The notes below the pieces were generated by a model. The model saw only the letters and a program-made list of their open reading frames with translations, was not told the origin of the DNA and searched no databases. Positions 33,492-41,513 of a stretch of DNA of 64,000 bases are shown here, piece by piece. The stretch covers positions 1 to 64,000 of the forward strand of contig NZ_JAVDXT010000006.1 in assembly GCF_031458075.1 (NCBI RefSeq), read 5' to 3'. This DNA is from Rhodoferax_B ferrireducens_A (GTDB taxonomy: Bacteria > Pseudomonadota > Gammaproteobacteria > Burkholderiales > Burkholderiaceae_C). The position numbers and the translations under genes are program-made. How positions within the stretch are numbered: the stretch's first letter is position 1; every line of letters begins with the position of its first letter.

Positions 33492-34491
33492 GGAATAGCT
33501 CCAGAGGTGGCGGGGTGAAAAGTTGCTGGCGGGGCGCCAGATCGGGCTGGGCAAAGCGCGCCAGCATGCGGCTGCCCAGCGCGTGGCCGGCGCGGTGCAT
33601 GTCTTCAAAACAGGCCCAGAAGGGCTGGCGTATGTACTGCGGCAGCGGGCTGCTGTAGCGCAGGACCAGCTCCATTTGTTGGCTGGCGCCCGGGCCGACC
33701 TGCAGGCCGCTGTCGTCCAGGGCGCTGAGCAGGGGCAGGATGGGCGCTTCGCGTGTCAGCACCAGGCCGTCGAATGCGCTGGCGTGGGCGCGGGTCCATT
33801 GGTAGATGGCATCCGGCGGGTCGTCCAGGCTGACCGCCTGTATGCATTCACCGGCTACGCCCAGGCGCTGGCAGGCCTGTGCGAATCCGTCGGCCAAATG
33901 CTGGTGGAAGCTGGCGTCTGCTGCCGGTAGCAGGATGCCCAGGCGCTTGCGGCCCTGCGCCACCAAGGTTTCCACTGCCATGTCGGCAAAGCGCTCGTTG
34001 GCAAAGTCCACGCTGTCGTGCGCCGGCAGTTGGGTGCGGCCATAGCTGATGAAGGGGAAGTCCATGCGCTGCAGCCAGCGCACACGCGCATCCTGCGGCG
34101 CGGTATAGGACAGCACCAGGCCGTCGGCCAGGCCGCGTTCGATCACGTACTGCACGCTGTCCAGCGCGTCGTGGCCGGCCAACTGCGGCAGCACGATCAG
34201 GTGGTAGTCGGTGTCTTGCAGCGCATCGCCCAGGCCCAGCAGAAAGTCCTTGAAGCCGAGCTGGGTGGCGTCCTGCCGGTCCTGGATGAAGGCCAGGGTA
34301 TGGGTCTTGCCGGTCTTCAGCCGCACCGCTGCGCGGTCCCGCACATAGTGCAGTTCGCGGGCGGCCTGCAGCACCTTGTCGCGGGTTTCCGGCAGCACGC
34401 TGGGCAGGCCGGCCAGGGCGCGCGACACCGTGGCCGACGACAGGCCGGTGGCCTTGGCCAAGGTGGTAATACTGGCTTTTCTGGCTTGCAT
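33478..34491 (-). CDS. LacI-family transcriptional regulator
   Basis: A 337-residue repressor: N-terminal helix-turn-helix (ITTLAKATGLSSATVSRALAG, about 8-28) with hinge helix, then a sugar-binding periplasmic-protein-like domain. It is divergent from the Gfo/Idh/MocA gene; the gap contains two LacI-type half-palindromes with TGTAAACGT. It likely represses both its own operon with DUF1479 and the oxidoreductase operon until a sugar is present. It may also reach the adjacent sugar ABC operon, although that promoter has a different operator type. Confidence 0.9.
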   Translation of the reverse strand: MQARKASITTLAKATGLSSATVSRALAGLPSVLPETRDKVLQAARELHYVRDRAAVRLKTGKTHTLAFIQDRQDATQLGFKDFLLGLGDALQDTDYHLIVLPQLAGHDALDSVQYVIERGLADGLVLSYTAPQDARVRWLQRMDFPFISYGRTQLPAHDSVDFANERFADMAVETLVAQGRKRLGILLPAADASFHQHLADGFAQACQRLGVAGECIQAVSLDDPPDAIYQWTRAHASAFDGLVLTREAPILPLLSALDDSGLQVGPGASQQMELVLRYSSPLPQYIRQPFWACFEDMHRAGHALGSRMLARFAQPDLAPRQQLFTPPPLELFHATS

Positions 34492-34511
34492 CTTGTCTCC
34501 TGGTGCAAATT

Positions 34512-34569
34512 ATGTAAACGTGTACATGGCTTGTCAAGCTTTGACTTGGCTAAATGTAAACGTTATCAT
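34512..34569. promoter_or_regulatory. Two LacI-type operators in the divergent promoter region
   Basis: ATGTAAACGTGTACAT (34512-34527) and ATGTAAACGTTATCAT (34554-34569) are imperfect palindromes centred on CG with the common half ATGTAAACGT, the usual form for LacI-family proteins. Centres are 42 bp apart, four helical turns, which would allow co-operative binding on one face. Confidence 0.65.
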
Positions 34570-34597
34570 TCTGATTTTAAAAAATACAGGAGACCTT

Positions 34598-35599
34598 ATG
34601 CGTTGGGCATTTATCGGAGCCAGCACGATTGCTGGCGAGTGGATGGTGGCCGCCGTACGTTCCGCCGGCGACGAGGTGGTGGTCGTGGTTTCCGGCGACC
34701 TGGCGCGGGCCCGGGCGTTTGCCAACAGCCACGGCATCGCCCACGCCGCCGCCGACGAAGCCGCGCTGGCCAGCCTGGGCGTGGATGCGATCTACATCTC
34801 CAGCACCAATGAAAAGCACGAGGCCTCGGTGCTGCATGCCGCCAGCCTGGGCTTGCATGTGTTGTGCGAGAAGCCGCTGGCAACCTCGCTGGCCGCAGCC
34901 CAGCGCATGGTGCAGGCCTGCGCCAGAGCCGGCGTGGTGATGGGCACCAACCACCATCTGCGCCACAACAGCGCGCACCGCCAGATGCGCGACAAGATCC
35001 AGCAGGGCGCGCTGGGCCGGCTGGTGTCGGCGCGCGTCAACCATTCGGTGTACCTGCCGGCGCATCTGCAGGGCTGGCGTTTGAAGGACAAGGGCGCGGG
35101 CGGCGGCGTGGTGCTGGACATCGCGGTGCACAACGCCGATTCGCTGGCCTTTCTGCTGGGCGAGTACCCGACCGAGGTGGTCGCCATGACCAGCAACAGC
35201 GGCATGGCCGAAGGCATGGAAGACAACGCCATGTCGGTCTGGCGTTTCCCCAGCGGGCTGACCGCTTTCACCCACCAGGGCTTCAATACGCCATTCGCCG
35301 ATGTAGGGCTGGAAGTCCACGGCACCCAGGGTTCGCTGAAAGGCGTGGGCATCTTGCACCAGGGGCCGGACGGTCGGCTCGACTTCAAGAACGCCCAGGG
35401 CGAGCAGGCCTTGCCGCTGGACCAGGTCGACCTGTACAGCCGTGGCGTGCAGAACTTCCATCGTGCCATCCAGGGCCTGCCCCACGATATGGCCGACGGC
35501 CAGGCCGGCGTGCGCTCGCTGGCCGTGGCGCTGGCGGTGCTGGAGAGTGCGCAGACCGGCCGCAGCGTGGCCGTGCAATACCCAGGAGCCGCAGCATGA
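34598..35599 (+). CDS. Gfo/Idh/MocA-family NAD(P)-dependent oxidoreductase
   Basis: A 333-residue two-domain oxidoreductase. The N-terminal Rossmann fold starts MRWAFIGASTIAGEW, the CEKPLATS motif carries the catalytic lysine, and a C-terminal GFO/IDH alpha/beta domain includes DIAVHNADSLAFLLG. Typical substrates are inositols, sugars or sugar derivatives. CAGGAGAC lies upstream of the ATG. The stop codon overlaps the start of the Dabb gene (ATGA). Confidence 0.88.
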   Translation: MRWAFIGASTIAGEWMVAAVRSAGDEVVVVVSGDLARARAFANSHGIAHAAADEAALASLGVDAIYISSTNEKHEASVLHAASLGLHVLCEKPLATSLAAAQRMVQACARAGVVMGTNHHLRHNSAHRQMRDKIQQGALGRLVSARVNHSVYLPAHLQGWRLKDKGAGGGVVLDIAVHNADSLAFLLGEYPTEVVAMTSNSGMAEGMEDNAMSVWRFPSGLTAFTHQGFNTPFADVGLEVHGTQGSLKGVGILHQGPDGRLDFKNAQGEQALPLDQVDLYSRGVQNFHRAIQGLPHDMADGQAGVRSLAVALAVLESAQTGRSVAVQYPGAAA

Positions 35600-35907
35600 T
35601 CCACCACTGCGTTTTCATCCGCTTTCGGCCCGAGATCAGCGCCGTCGCCAAGCAGGCGCTATGGGCCGAGCTGCAGGCGCTGGTGGGTGAAATACCTGGT
35701 CTGCACGAGGTGCGGGCGGGCGTGAATGCCCGCTATGAAGACCTGGACCACGGTTTTGCCGACGGCTTCATCGCGGTGTTTGACGACCGGCAGGCGCTGG
35801 CCGCCTACCAGGCCCATCCAGCCCACCAGGCGACCGGTGCCAAGCTGGTGCAGGCGGCGCTCGGCGGGCTGCAGGGTCTGATGGTGTTTGACTTGGATCT
35901 TCAGTAG
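35596..35907 (+). CDS. Dabb-family (stress-responsive alpha/beta barrel) protein
   Basis: A 103-residue ferredoxin-fold protein. The start MIHHCVFIRFRPEIS, the central GLHEVRAGVN and the late YQAHPAHQA segments match the Dabb domain family. Members act as small dimeric enzymes or binding proteins, often next to sugar or polyketide oxidoreductases. It overlaps the Gfo/Idh/MocA gene by 4 bp, implying a shared pathway; the specific activity is unknown. Confidence 0.8.
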   Translation: MIHHCVFIRFRPEISAVAKQALWAELQALVGEIPGLHEVRAGVNARYEDLDHGFADGFIAVFDDRQALAAYQAHPAHQATGAKLVQAALGGLQGLMVFDLDLQ

Positions 35908-35914
35908 TGCATCC

Positions 35915-36000
35915 GTAGTTCAGGTGCTGCGCCAGCTGCACTAGCCGCGGGGCGCGCAGCTTCTCCACACACCACTGCAGCGCCATCACAATGCGAGCAG
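35915..36000 (-). pseudogene. Remnant of a LysR-family gene (3' end)
   Basis: On the minus strand this stretch would encode LQWCVEKLRAPRLVQLAQHL then NY, matching the C-terminus LQWWVDKLRDPRLVPPLLHQ then NY of the intact LysR protein at 36856-37764. DNA similarity to that gene's 3' end is obvious across about 80 bp, but neither a start nor the rest of the gene remains and the stop codon is mutated. The intervening 36014-36756 genes now lie between remnant and intact copy. Confidence 0.6.
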
Positions 36001-36013
36001 GAGTGCGACAAAT

Positions 36014-36289
36014 ATGTTCAAAATTTACTGGACCGACGAAAACAACCAGGCCCGCGGGCAAGAGACGGCAGAGCTTGCGCAAGCCCTGCAGATCACCAAA
36101 GACAAACGCGACGCGGGCTACAGCTTTGTCACCATGGTCAGCGAGAACCTTCAGCACGTGGGCAAGCAGGGCGTGGACTCCGTTGTAGGCGGCAAGACGC
36201 CCGACGGCCAAGCCTACGACTGGTCCAAGGCCGGACGCGCCGGTATGCCGCGCCGAAACGACAGGGTCATCACCCAGAAAGACAACTGA
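36014..36289 (+). CDS. Small hypothetical protein, 91 residues
   Basis: A hydrophilic 91-residue protein without signal peptide or membrane helix, starting MFKIYWTDENNQARGQETAE and ending in a basic, glycine-containing tail (AGMPRRNDRVITQKDN). I do not recognise its family. An AGGAG site lies 10 bp before the ATG, and the codon pattern looks genuine. It follows the LysR remnant, and a family A repeat lies after its stop codon. Confidence 0.6.
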   Translation: MFKIYWTDENNQARGQETAELAQALQITKDKRDAGYSFVTMVSENLQHVGKQGVDSVVGGKTPDGQAYDWSKAGRAGMPRRNDRVITQKDN

Positions 36290-36317
36290 GCCCGGGCTTG
36301 GTGTGTGGTTGGTTTTG

Positions 36318-36380
36318 CTATCAAAAAAAGAAGCTTCTTGCGCATATTGAATGTGGGCTTACGGCCAATTTCGTTCATAA
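36318..36380. repeat. Family A repeat copy 4
   Basis: CTATCAAAAAAAGAAGCTTC ... TTGCGCATATTGAATGTGGGC ... GGCCAATTTCGTTCATAA, the same order of blocks as the copy at 38661-38724. It follows the small gene at 36014-36289. Confidence 0.55.
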
Positions 36381-36486
36381 AATATTTCCCTGTGAAGAGC
36401 CGAACACCGCCAGGCGTGCGCCACGGAGGTCTGCATGACGGTGCGGCAGTAGACTTCATTCCATCGCCGTTCCCCACATTCCAACC

Positions 36487-36756
36487 ATGTCCCCTACGCC
36501 TTATCTCTCCAACAGCGCTGTCTCCGAAATCCAAGCCTGGGAGGCGCTCAAGACTTTGGGCGACGTCGCCATGGCGCAGGGCGGCTTGCAGGGGGTGCTG
36601 CAAATGTTTGTAGCAACGCTGACCGGGGCCGAAGAAGTGGCCCGTGTGAGCGAAGAAGCGGGCCACCCCGACAGCATGACGCCTGAAGTGATTGCGCAGT
36701 GGGTGACTACCGACTACGTGCCGGGCATGCAGCAGGCGTTGAAGGCTATCAAATAG
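36487..36756 (+). CDS. Small hypothetical protein, 89 residues
   Basis: An 89-residue, mostly helical, acidic protein (MSPTPYLSNSAVSEIQAWEA ...). Its last residues and stop codon (A-I-K-stop, GCTATCAAATAG) are encoded by the start of the family A repeat at 36745-36800, so the original C-terminus may have been different. No family recognised. It lies convergent to the LysR gene at 36856. Confidence 0.5.
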   Translation: MSPTPYLSNSAVSEIQAWEALKTLGDVAMAQGGLQGVLQMFVATLTGAEEVARVSEEAGHPDSMTPEVIAQWVTTDYVPGMQQALKAIK

Positions 36757-36800
36757 ATAGCTTCCAGCGTAATATTTATAAGCGCTGGAAGCCTGTTTGA
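36745..36800. repeat. Family A repeat copy 5, forming a gene end
   Basis: GCTATCAAATAGATAGC, then stem CTTCCAGCG (36761-36769) and CGCTGGAAG (36783-36791). It overlaps the stop codon of the preceding gene and could terminate both convergent genes. Confidence 0.65.
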
Positions 36801-36855
36801 CCCATAAGCCGTCGGCGGAGGGCCGCAAGCCCGGCGCGTGTGGATGGTGGGAGCC

Positions 36856-37764
36856 TCAATAGTTCTGGTGCAGCAGCGGCGGCACCAGCCGCGGATCGCG
36901 CAGCTTGTCGACCCACCATTGCAGCGCCGGGCCGGCGCGGTGCGAATGCCAGCCCACATAGAGCAGATTCGGTTCGCGCGGGTCCTGCGTGGCCAGCGCC
37001 ACCAGCGTGCCTTGGGCCAGATGCTCGCGCACTTTCTCCCGCGGTAGCCAGCCCACGCCCAGGCCTGCCACCTGGGCGGCGATCTTGGCGCGCATGCTGG
37101 GCATGGCGAGGCGCTCCTGGTGCGTCTGTACGCCGTAGCTGCGGGCGAGTGCCAGGCGCGAGGTATCGGCCACCACCACGGCGCGGTGGGCGGTGATGGC
37201 CTCCATCGACAAAGGTTGGGGTGCTTGGGCCAGTGGATGGCGGGGCGACACGGCAAACACCCATTCCAGCTGCGTCAACTCGAACCACTGCAGATGCGCC
37301 ATCGCCGGCGGCTCGTTGGTGGCCGCCACCACCAGGTCGGCGCGCTGGTCCAGCAGCGCCTCCCAGGTGCCGCCCAGCACCTCGTGGGCAAAGCGCAGGC
37401 GCACGCCGCTGTTCAGCGCGTCGAAGTCGGCCACCAGCGGCAGCAGCGCCTCGATGTTCGCCAGCTCGTCGGTAGCGATGCGCAGCTCGGACTCCCAGCC
37501 GCGCGCCACCTGTTTCACGCGCTCGGTGAGTCGCCGCGCCTGGGCGTGCAGCTGCGCGCCTTGCTCGACCAGCAGCAGGCCGGCCGGCGTCAGCGCAATG
37601 CGGTAGCCGGCGCGGTCGAACAACAGGGCATCCAGCCGGTCTTCCAGCTGGCGCGCGGCGTACGACACGGTGGACGCGGCCTTGCCCAGGCGCTCGGCGG
37701 CGCGCGACAGGCTGCCGGTGGCGCGCACCGCTTCCAGCAGTTGCAGATTTTCCAGGCTCAACAT
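36856..37764 (-). CDS. LysR-family transcriptional regulator
   Basis: A 302-residue LysR regulator: N-terminal helix-turn-helix (LLEAVRATGSLSRAAERLGK, about 9-28) and a substrate-binding domain. It lies 134 bp from, and divergent to, the SDR gene at 37899, the most likely target. The start MLSLENLQLL at 37764 is the first plausible one. A decayed copy of its 3' end lies at 35915-36000. Confidence 0.88.
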   Translation of the reverse strand: MLSLENLQLLEAVRATGSLSRAAERLGKAASTVSYAARQLEDRLDALLFDRAGYRIALTPAGLLLVEQGAQLHAQARRLTERVKQVARGWESELRIATDELANIEALLPLVADFDALNSGVRLRFAHEVLGGTWEALLDQRADLVVAATNEPPAMAHLQWFELTQLEWVFAVSPRHPLAQAPQPLSMEAITAHRAVVVADTSRLALARSYGVQTHQERLAMPSMRAKIAAQVAGLGVGWLPREKVREHLAQGTLVALATQDPREPNLLYVGWHSHRAGPALQWWVDKLRDPRLVPPLLHQNY

Positions 37765-37898
37765 GTTCGATAGTTTCGCATGAGTTCATCGAGATTATGG
37801 CGTCTGTGGCGTGGTGAATCGCCAGACACTTGCTCCATCAGCCCCCCAAGGGTTGAAATCCCCAGTAAGACATCAACGAAACAACCGAAGGAAATACC

Positions 37899-38648
37899 AT
37901 GAACCGCTTTGAAGGAAAAAACATTTTGGTCACCGGTGGCAGCAGTGGCATCGGCGCAGCCGCCGCCATCGCCTTTGCCCGCGAAGGCGCCCGCGTCGCC
38001 ATCACCGGCCGTGACGCCGAGAGCCTGGCCCGGGTCAAGGCCGAGCTGGGCCCGAACGCGCTGGCCCTGGTCAGCGAAGCCGGCGATGTGTCGGCCCAGG
38101 CCGCGCTGGTGGCCGAGTTGCAGGCGCAGATGGGCGTGATCGACGGCGTCTTCATCAACGCCGGTGTGGCCAAGTTCGGCCCGCTGGCGCAGATCGATGA
38201 GGCGCTGTGGGACAGCAGCTTTGACACCAATGTCAAAGGCCCGTACTTCTTGATCCAGCGCCTGGCGGCACTGATGACGCGTGGTGGCTCCATTGTGCTG
38301 AATGGATCCATCAACGCCCACATCGGCATGCCGAATTCCAGCGTCTACGCCGCCAGCAAGGCCGCGCTGATTTCGCTGGCCAAGACGCTCTCGGCTGAGC
38401 TGCTGCCCCAGGGCGTGCGGGTGAATGTGGTGAGCCCCGGCCCGGTGAGCACGCCGCTGTACGGCAAGCTGGGCCTGGCGCCCGACCAGCTGCAGGCCAT
38501 GGCGGCCAGCATCCAGACGCAGGTGCCGCTGGGCCGCTTCGGCACCCCGGAAGAAATCGCCGCCACCGTGCTGCACCTGGTGTCCAAGGAATCGGGCTTC
38601 ATCGTCGGCACCGAGATCATTGCCGACGGCGGCATGAGCCAGATGTGA
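37899..38648 (+). CDS. SDR-family oxidoreductase
   Basis: A 249-residue classical SDR with TGGSSGIG near residue 11, the NAG motif (INAGVAKFG) in the middle and catalytic VYAASK. Stand-alone gene divergent from a LysR regulator, a common arrangement in which the regulator senses a toxic aldehyde, ketone or quinone. Substrate unknown. GAAGGAAATACC upstream of the ATG serves as ribosome site. Confidence 0.82.
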   Translation: MNRFEGKNILVTGGSSGIGAAAAIAFAREGARVAITGRDAESLARVKAELGPNALALVSEAGDVSAQAALVAELQAQMGVIDGVFINAGVAKFGPLAQIDEALWDSSFDTNVKGPYFLIQRLAALMTRGGSIVLNGSINAHIGMPNSSVYAASKAALISLAKTLSAELLPQGVRVNVVSPGPVSTPLYGKLGLAPDQLQAMAASIQTQVPLGRFGTPEEIAATVLHLVSKESGFIVGTEIIADGGMSQM

Positions 38649-38660
38649 GGCGAGATGCAG

Positions 38661-38724
38661 GCAGCTATTGATTTGATAGCTTCTTGCGCTGGTGGAATGT
38701 GCGCTGGAGGTTGATTTTCTATAA
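38661..38724. repeat. Family A repeat copy 6
   Basis: CTATTGATTTGATAGCTTC ... TTGCGCTGGTGGAATGTGCGC ... GGTTGATTTTCTATAAA. The most complete copy seen here, used as reference. It lies between two convergent genes; the last codons of the GGDEF-EAL gene (N-L-stop) fall in its right end. Confidence 0.7.
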
Positions 38725-41265
38725 ATTTTCGGCGGCGCTGCCGGGCAGGGCACGGGTACTCCAGTCGACTTGCTCCAGCGGCACCGGGCGGCCAAACCAA
38801 TAGCCTTGCGCGTGGCTGCAGCCCATCTGCCGCAGGCGCTGCGCCTGGGCCGCGGTTTCCACCCCCTCGGCCACCACGGCGACGTCAAAGCCTTCGGCCA
38901 TGTGCAGCACGGCGGAGACGATGGCCGCGTCCTGCGGCGAGCTGCACAGGTTGCGCACAAAGCTCCGGTCGATCTTCAGGCAGTCGAACGGCAGCAGGCC
39001 CAGGTAGGCCAGCGAAGAGTAGCCGGTGCCGAAATCGTCGATGGCGATCTTCACGCCCTGGGCGCGGATTTCGCGCAGCCGCTCCTCGGTCTGGCCGTCT
39101 TGCTCGATCAGCACCGACTCGGTCAGCTCCAGCGTCAGGTGCTGTGGCGGCAGGCCGCTGTCGTGCAAGGCCTGCTGCAGCGTGGCGCTGAAGTCGGACT
39201 GGATCAACTGGCGCGCCGACACATTCACATGCAGCTCGAAATTGGCCGGCAGCTGCGCCAGGCGCTGCGCGATGTCGCGGGTGGCCGTGCGTAAGACCCA
39301 GTCGCCCAGCGCCAGGATCAGGTCGGAGGTTTCGGCGATCGGAATGAACAGACCGGGTGGCACCAGGCCGCGCGCCGGGCTCTGCCAGCGCACCAGGGCC
39401 TCCACGCCACTGACCTGGCCGGTGGCCATCTGCACCACGGGCTGGTAATGCAGCACAAACTGGCTGCGCTCCAGCGCCTGGCGCAGCTCATTGGCCAGCC
39501 GCGCCTGCTCCAGCGATTGCTCCATCATGCCGGGTTCGAACAGCATGCAGGCACCCCGGCCCCGGCGTTTGACCTCGCCCAGGGCCACGCTGGCATTGCG
39601 CAGCCATTCCGGCAGGGCCTGGGCGGACAAGTGCCCCTGGACCATGCCGACCGAGGCGGTCACGATGACCTCGTCGCCACCCGAGGCGAACGGGTGCGAG
39701 AACAAGCGGCCGATCTCCGAACCCAGCTCGGCCGCGGCATGCGCCGGGCCCAGATGCAGTACGGCAAATTCGTCACCCCCCACCCGTGCGAGCAGTACCG
39801 GATCGGGAAACCGGGCCCGCATGCGCTCGGCGATGGCTTGCAGCAAGCGGTTGCCGGTGCCATGCCCCACGTTGTCGTTGACCGCGCGAAAGCCGTCCAG
39901 CCCCACCAGGCACAAGACTGCGGGACGGGTGTCGTCCCAGTCGACCTCTTCCAGCAGGCCCTGGCGCGTGAGCAACTGGGTCAGGTGGTCGTAGCGCAGC
40001 TGCTTGCGCATATCGTTGAATGAGTGCTGCAGGCGTTGCGCCATGGCATTGAAAGCCTGCACCAGGGTGGCGGTTTCCTGCACGGCGTTGCCCGGGGTGA
40101 TCTTGGTGTCCCATTGGCCCAGCGCCAACTGGTTGGCGGCCTGGGCGGTGCGCTGGATGGGGCGGGTAACCCATCCAATCGCCCACAGGCCGAGCAGGCA
40201 GCCCAGCCCGGCAAAGCCGGCGATCCACACCAGGCTGCGCCGGCTGGCGGCGCGTATATCGCCCAGTAGATCGGATTCGGGCACCAGGGTCAGGATGCGC
40301 CAATGCAGTCCGCGGACGTCCGAGTAGGGCGCGACCCGGCCGATGTACAACTGGCCGTTGACGTCCAGCTGAAAGCCCGAGGTGCTTGCCGGCGCGGCTT
40401 CTGCGACGGTGGGCGCAGCGGCGCGCAGCACCGGGTTGGCCGCTTCCCGCAGGCGCAGGCGCTCGCCACGGGACGTGCCGTTGCGCCCATCGGCCAGCAC
40501 CGAGCCGGGCTCTGAATGCGCCACCAGGCGCCCTTCGAGATCGGTGATGGCGATGATGCCGCTGCCGCGCAGCGGCTCTTCGCGCAGGAAGTGGTTCAGG
40601 CCGTCAAGCTTGATATCGGCTTCCATGACGCCGATCAGCTTGTTGCCGACCTTGACCGGGCTGGCTGCCGAGATGGTGATCTCGGCCCGCTCGTCGTAGT
40701 TGGCGTAGATGTCTGACCAGCCGGCCTTGCCGGACCGGGCAAAGGGTGCGTACCAGGGGCGCACGCGCGGATCGTAGGTGTCGTAAGAGGCGACGACCTC
40801 ACTCCCGGGGTGGTCGCCTTTGTAAATGCGCAGCTGGCCCTGGGTGGACGCGTCTTTGAGCATCAGCGCGAAATGGGCTCCGGCGCCTTCGCGGCGCATG
40901 CCGGCGAGCTCCCCCGCCTCGCTGCCGAAATCCAGCACGCTCATTTGCGTGTGGTCCAGGTAGCGGTCTTGGTAGACGCCGCGCAGATGGCGGTAGATGG
41001 GGCCCAGGTCATGCGGGGTATAGAGCCCATGGCGGCTGATCGCGTCGGCAATATCGGCCTGGATGCGAAACGGCTCGTCTAAAAAATTGGCCAGCCGGTT
41101 GCTGGAGGCCACCATCAGGGCATCCAGTATGCGGGTGCTGGTGGTGTCTATCAGGCGGGCGGTGTTGGCCTGTTGCGTCAGCGCCTGCAAGGCCACGGTC
41201 ACCACCAGGATCAGTGCAAACGGCACGGTGATCGCGACTCTGAGGGATGGCCGAAAATTACGCAT
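38719..41265 (-). CDS. Cache-HAMP-GGDEF-EAL cyclic-di-GMP signalling protein
   Basis: An 848-residue membrane sensor. N-terminal membrane helix (about 7-29), periplasmic double-Cache domain (about 35-300, including YDTYDPRVRPWYAPF), second helix, HAMP, then a GGDEF domain with an intact RVGGDEFAVL motif and an EAL domain with VEALVRW and DDFGTGYSSLAYL. Both active-site motifs are intact, so it could make and/or degrade cyclic-di-GMP, tuning motility and biofilm. The start at 41265 (MRNFRPSLRV) is chosen over an upstream in-frame ATG because it places the membrane helix at the N-terminus. Confidence 0.9.
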   Translation of the reverse strand: MRNFRPSLRVAITVPFALILVVTVALQALTQQANTARLIDTTSTRILDALMVASSNRLANFLDEPFRIQADIADAISRHGLYTPHDLGPIYRHLRGVYQDRYLDHTQMSVLDFGSEAGELAGMRREGAGAHFALMLKDASTQGQLRIYKGDHPGSEVVASYDTYDPRVRPWYAPFARSGKAGWSDIYANYDERAEITISAASPVKVGNKLIGVMEADIKLDGLNHFLREEPLRGSGIIAITDLEGRLVAHSEPGSVLADGRNGTSRGERLRLREAANPVLRAAAPTVAEAAPASTSGFQLDVNGQLYIGRVAPYSDVRGLHWRILTLVPESDLLGDIRAASRRSLVWIAGFAGLGCLLGLWAIGWVTRPIQRTAQAANQLALGQWDTKITPGNAVQETATLVQAFNAMAQRLQHSFNDMRKQLRYDHLTQLLTRQGLLEEVDWDDTRPAVLCLVGLDGFRAVNDNVGHGTGNRLLQAIAERMRARFPDPVLLARVGGDEFAVLHLGPAHAAAELGSEIGRLFSHPFASGGDEVIVTASVGMVQGHLSAQALPEWLRNASVALGEVKRRGRGACMLFEPGMMEQSLEQARLANELRQALERSQFVLHYQPVVQMATGQVSGVEALVRWQSPARGLVPPGLFIPIAETSDLILALGDWVLRTATRDIAQRLAQLPANFELHVNVSARQLIQSDFSATLQQALHDSGLPPQHLTLELTESVLIEQDGQTEERLREIRAQGVKIAIDDFGTGYSSLAYLGLLPFDCLKIDRSFVRNLCSSPQDAAIVSAVLHMAEGFDVAVVAEGVETAAQAQRLRQMGCSHAQGYWFGRPVPLEQVDWSTRALPGSAAENL

Positions 41266-41513
41266 GTGCAATTCTGCAAGAGCGGGGCTTGCGTCGATAG
41301 GTTGGCAGTAGGAGGCGGTCGCACGACAGCGTTCACCGTTCCGTCCCGCCGATGCAACGGTCGAAATCCAGTATCCCACACGCAGACCGGTACGGCAGCC
41401 AGAAATTGCGCCGAAAAGCCGCCTTAGGCCTGTTCAGTCAAGGCTGGTTTGGCCAGCGGCCGGCTCCGGCTACGCATAAACCCTGGGTTGCGCGTTCAGC
41501 GCTGCTGGGCTTT

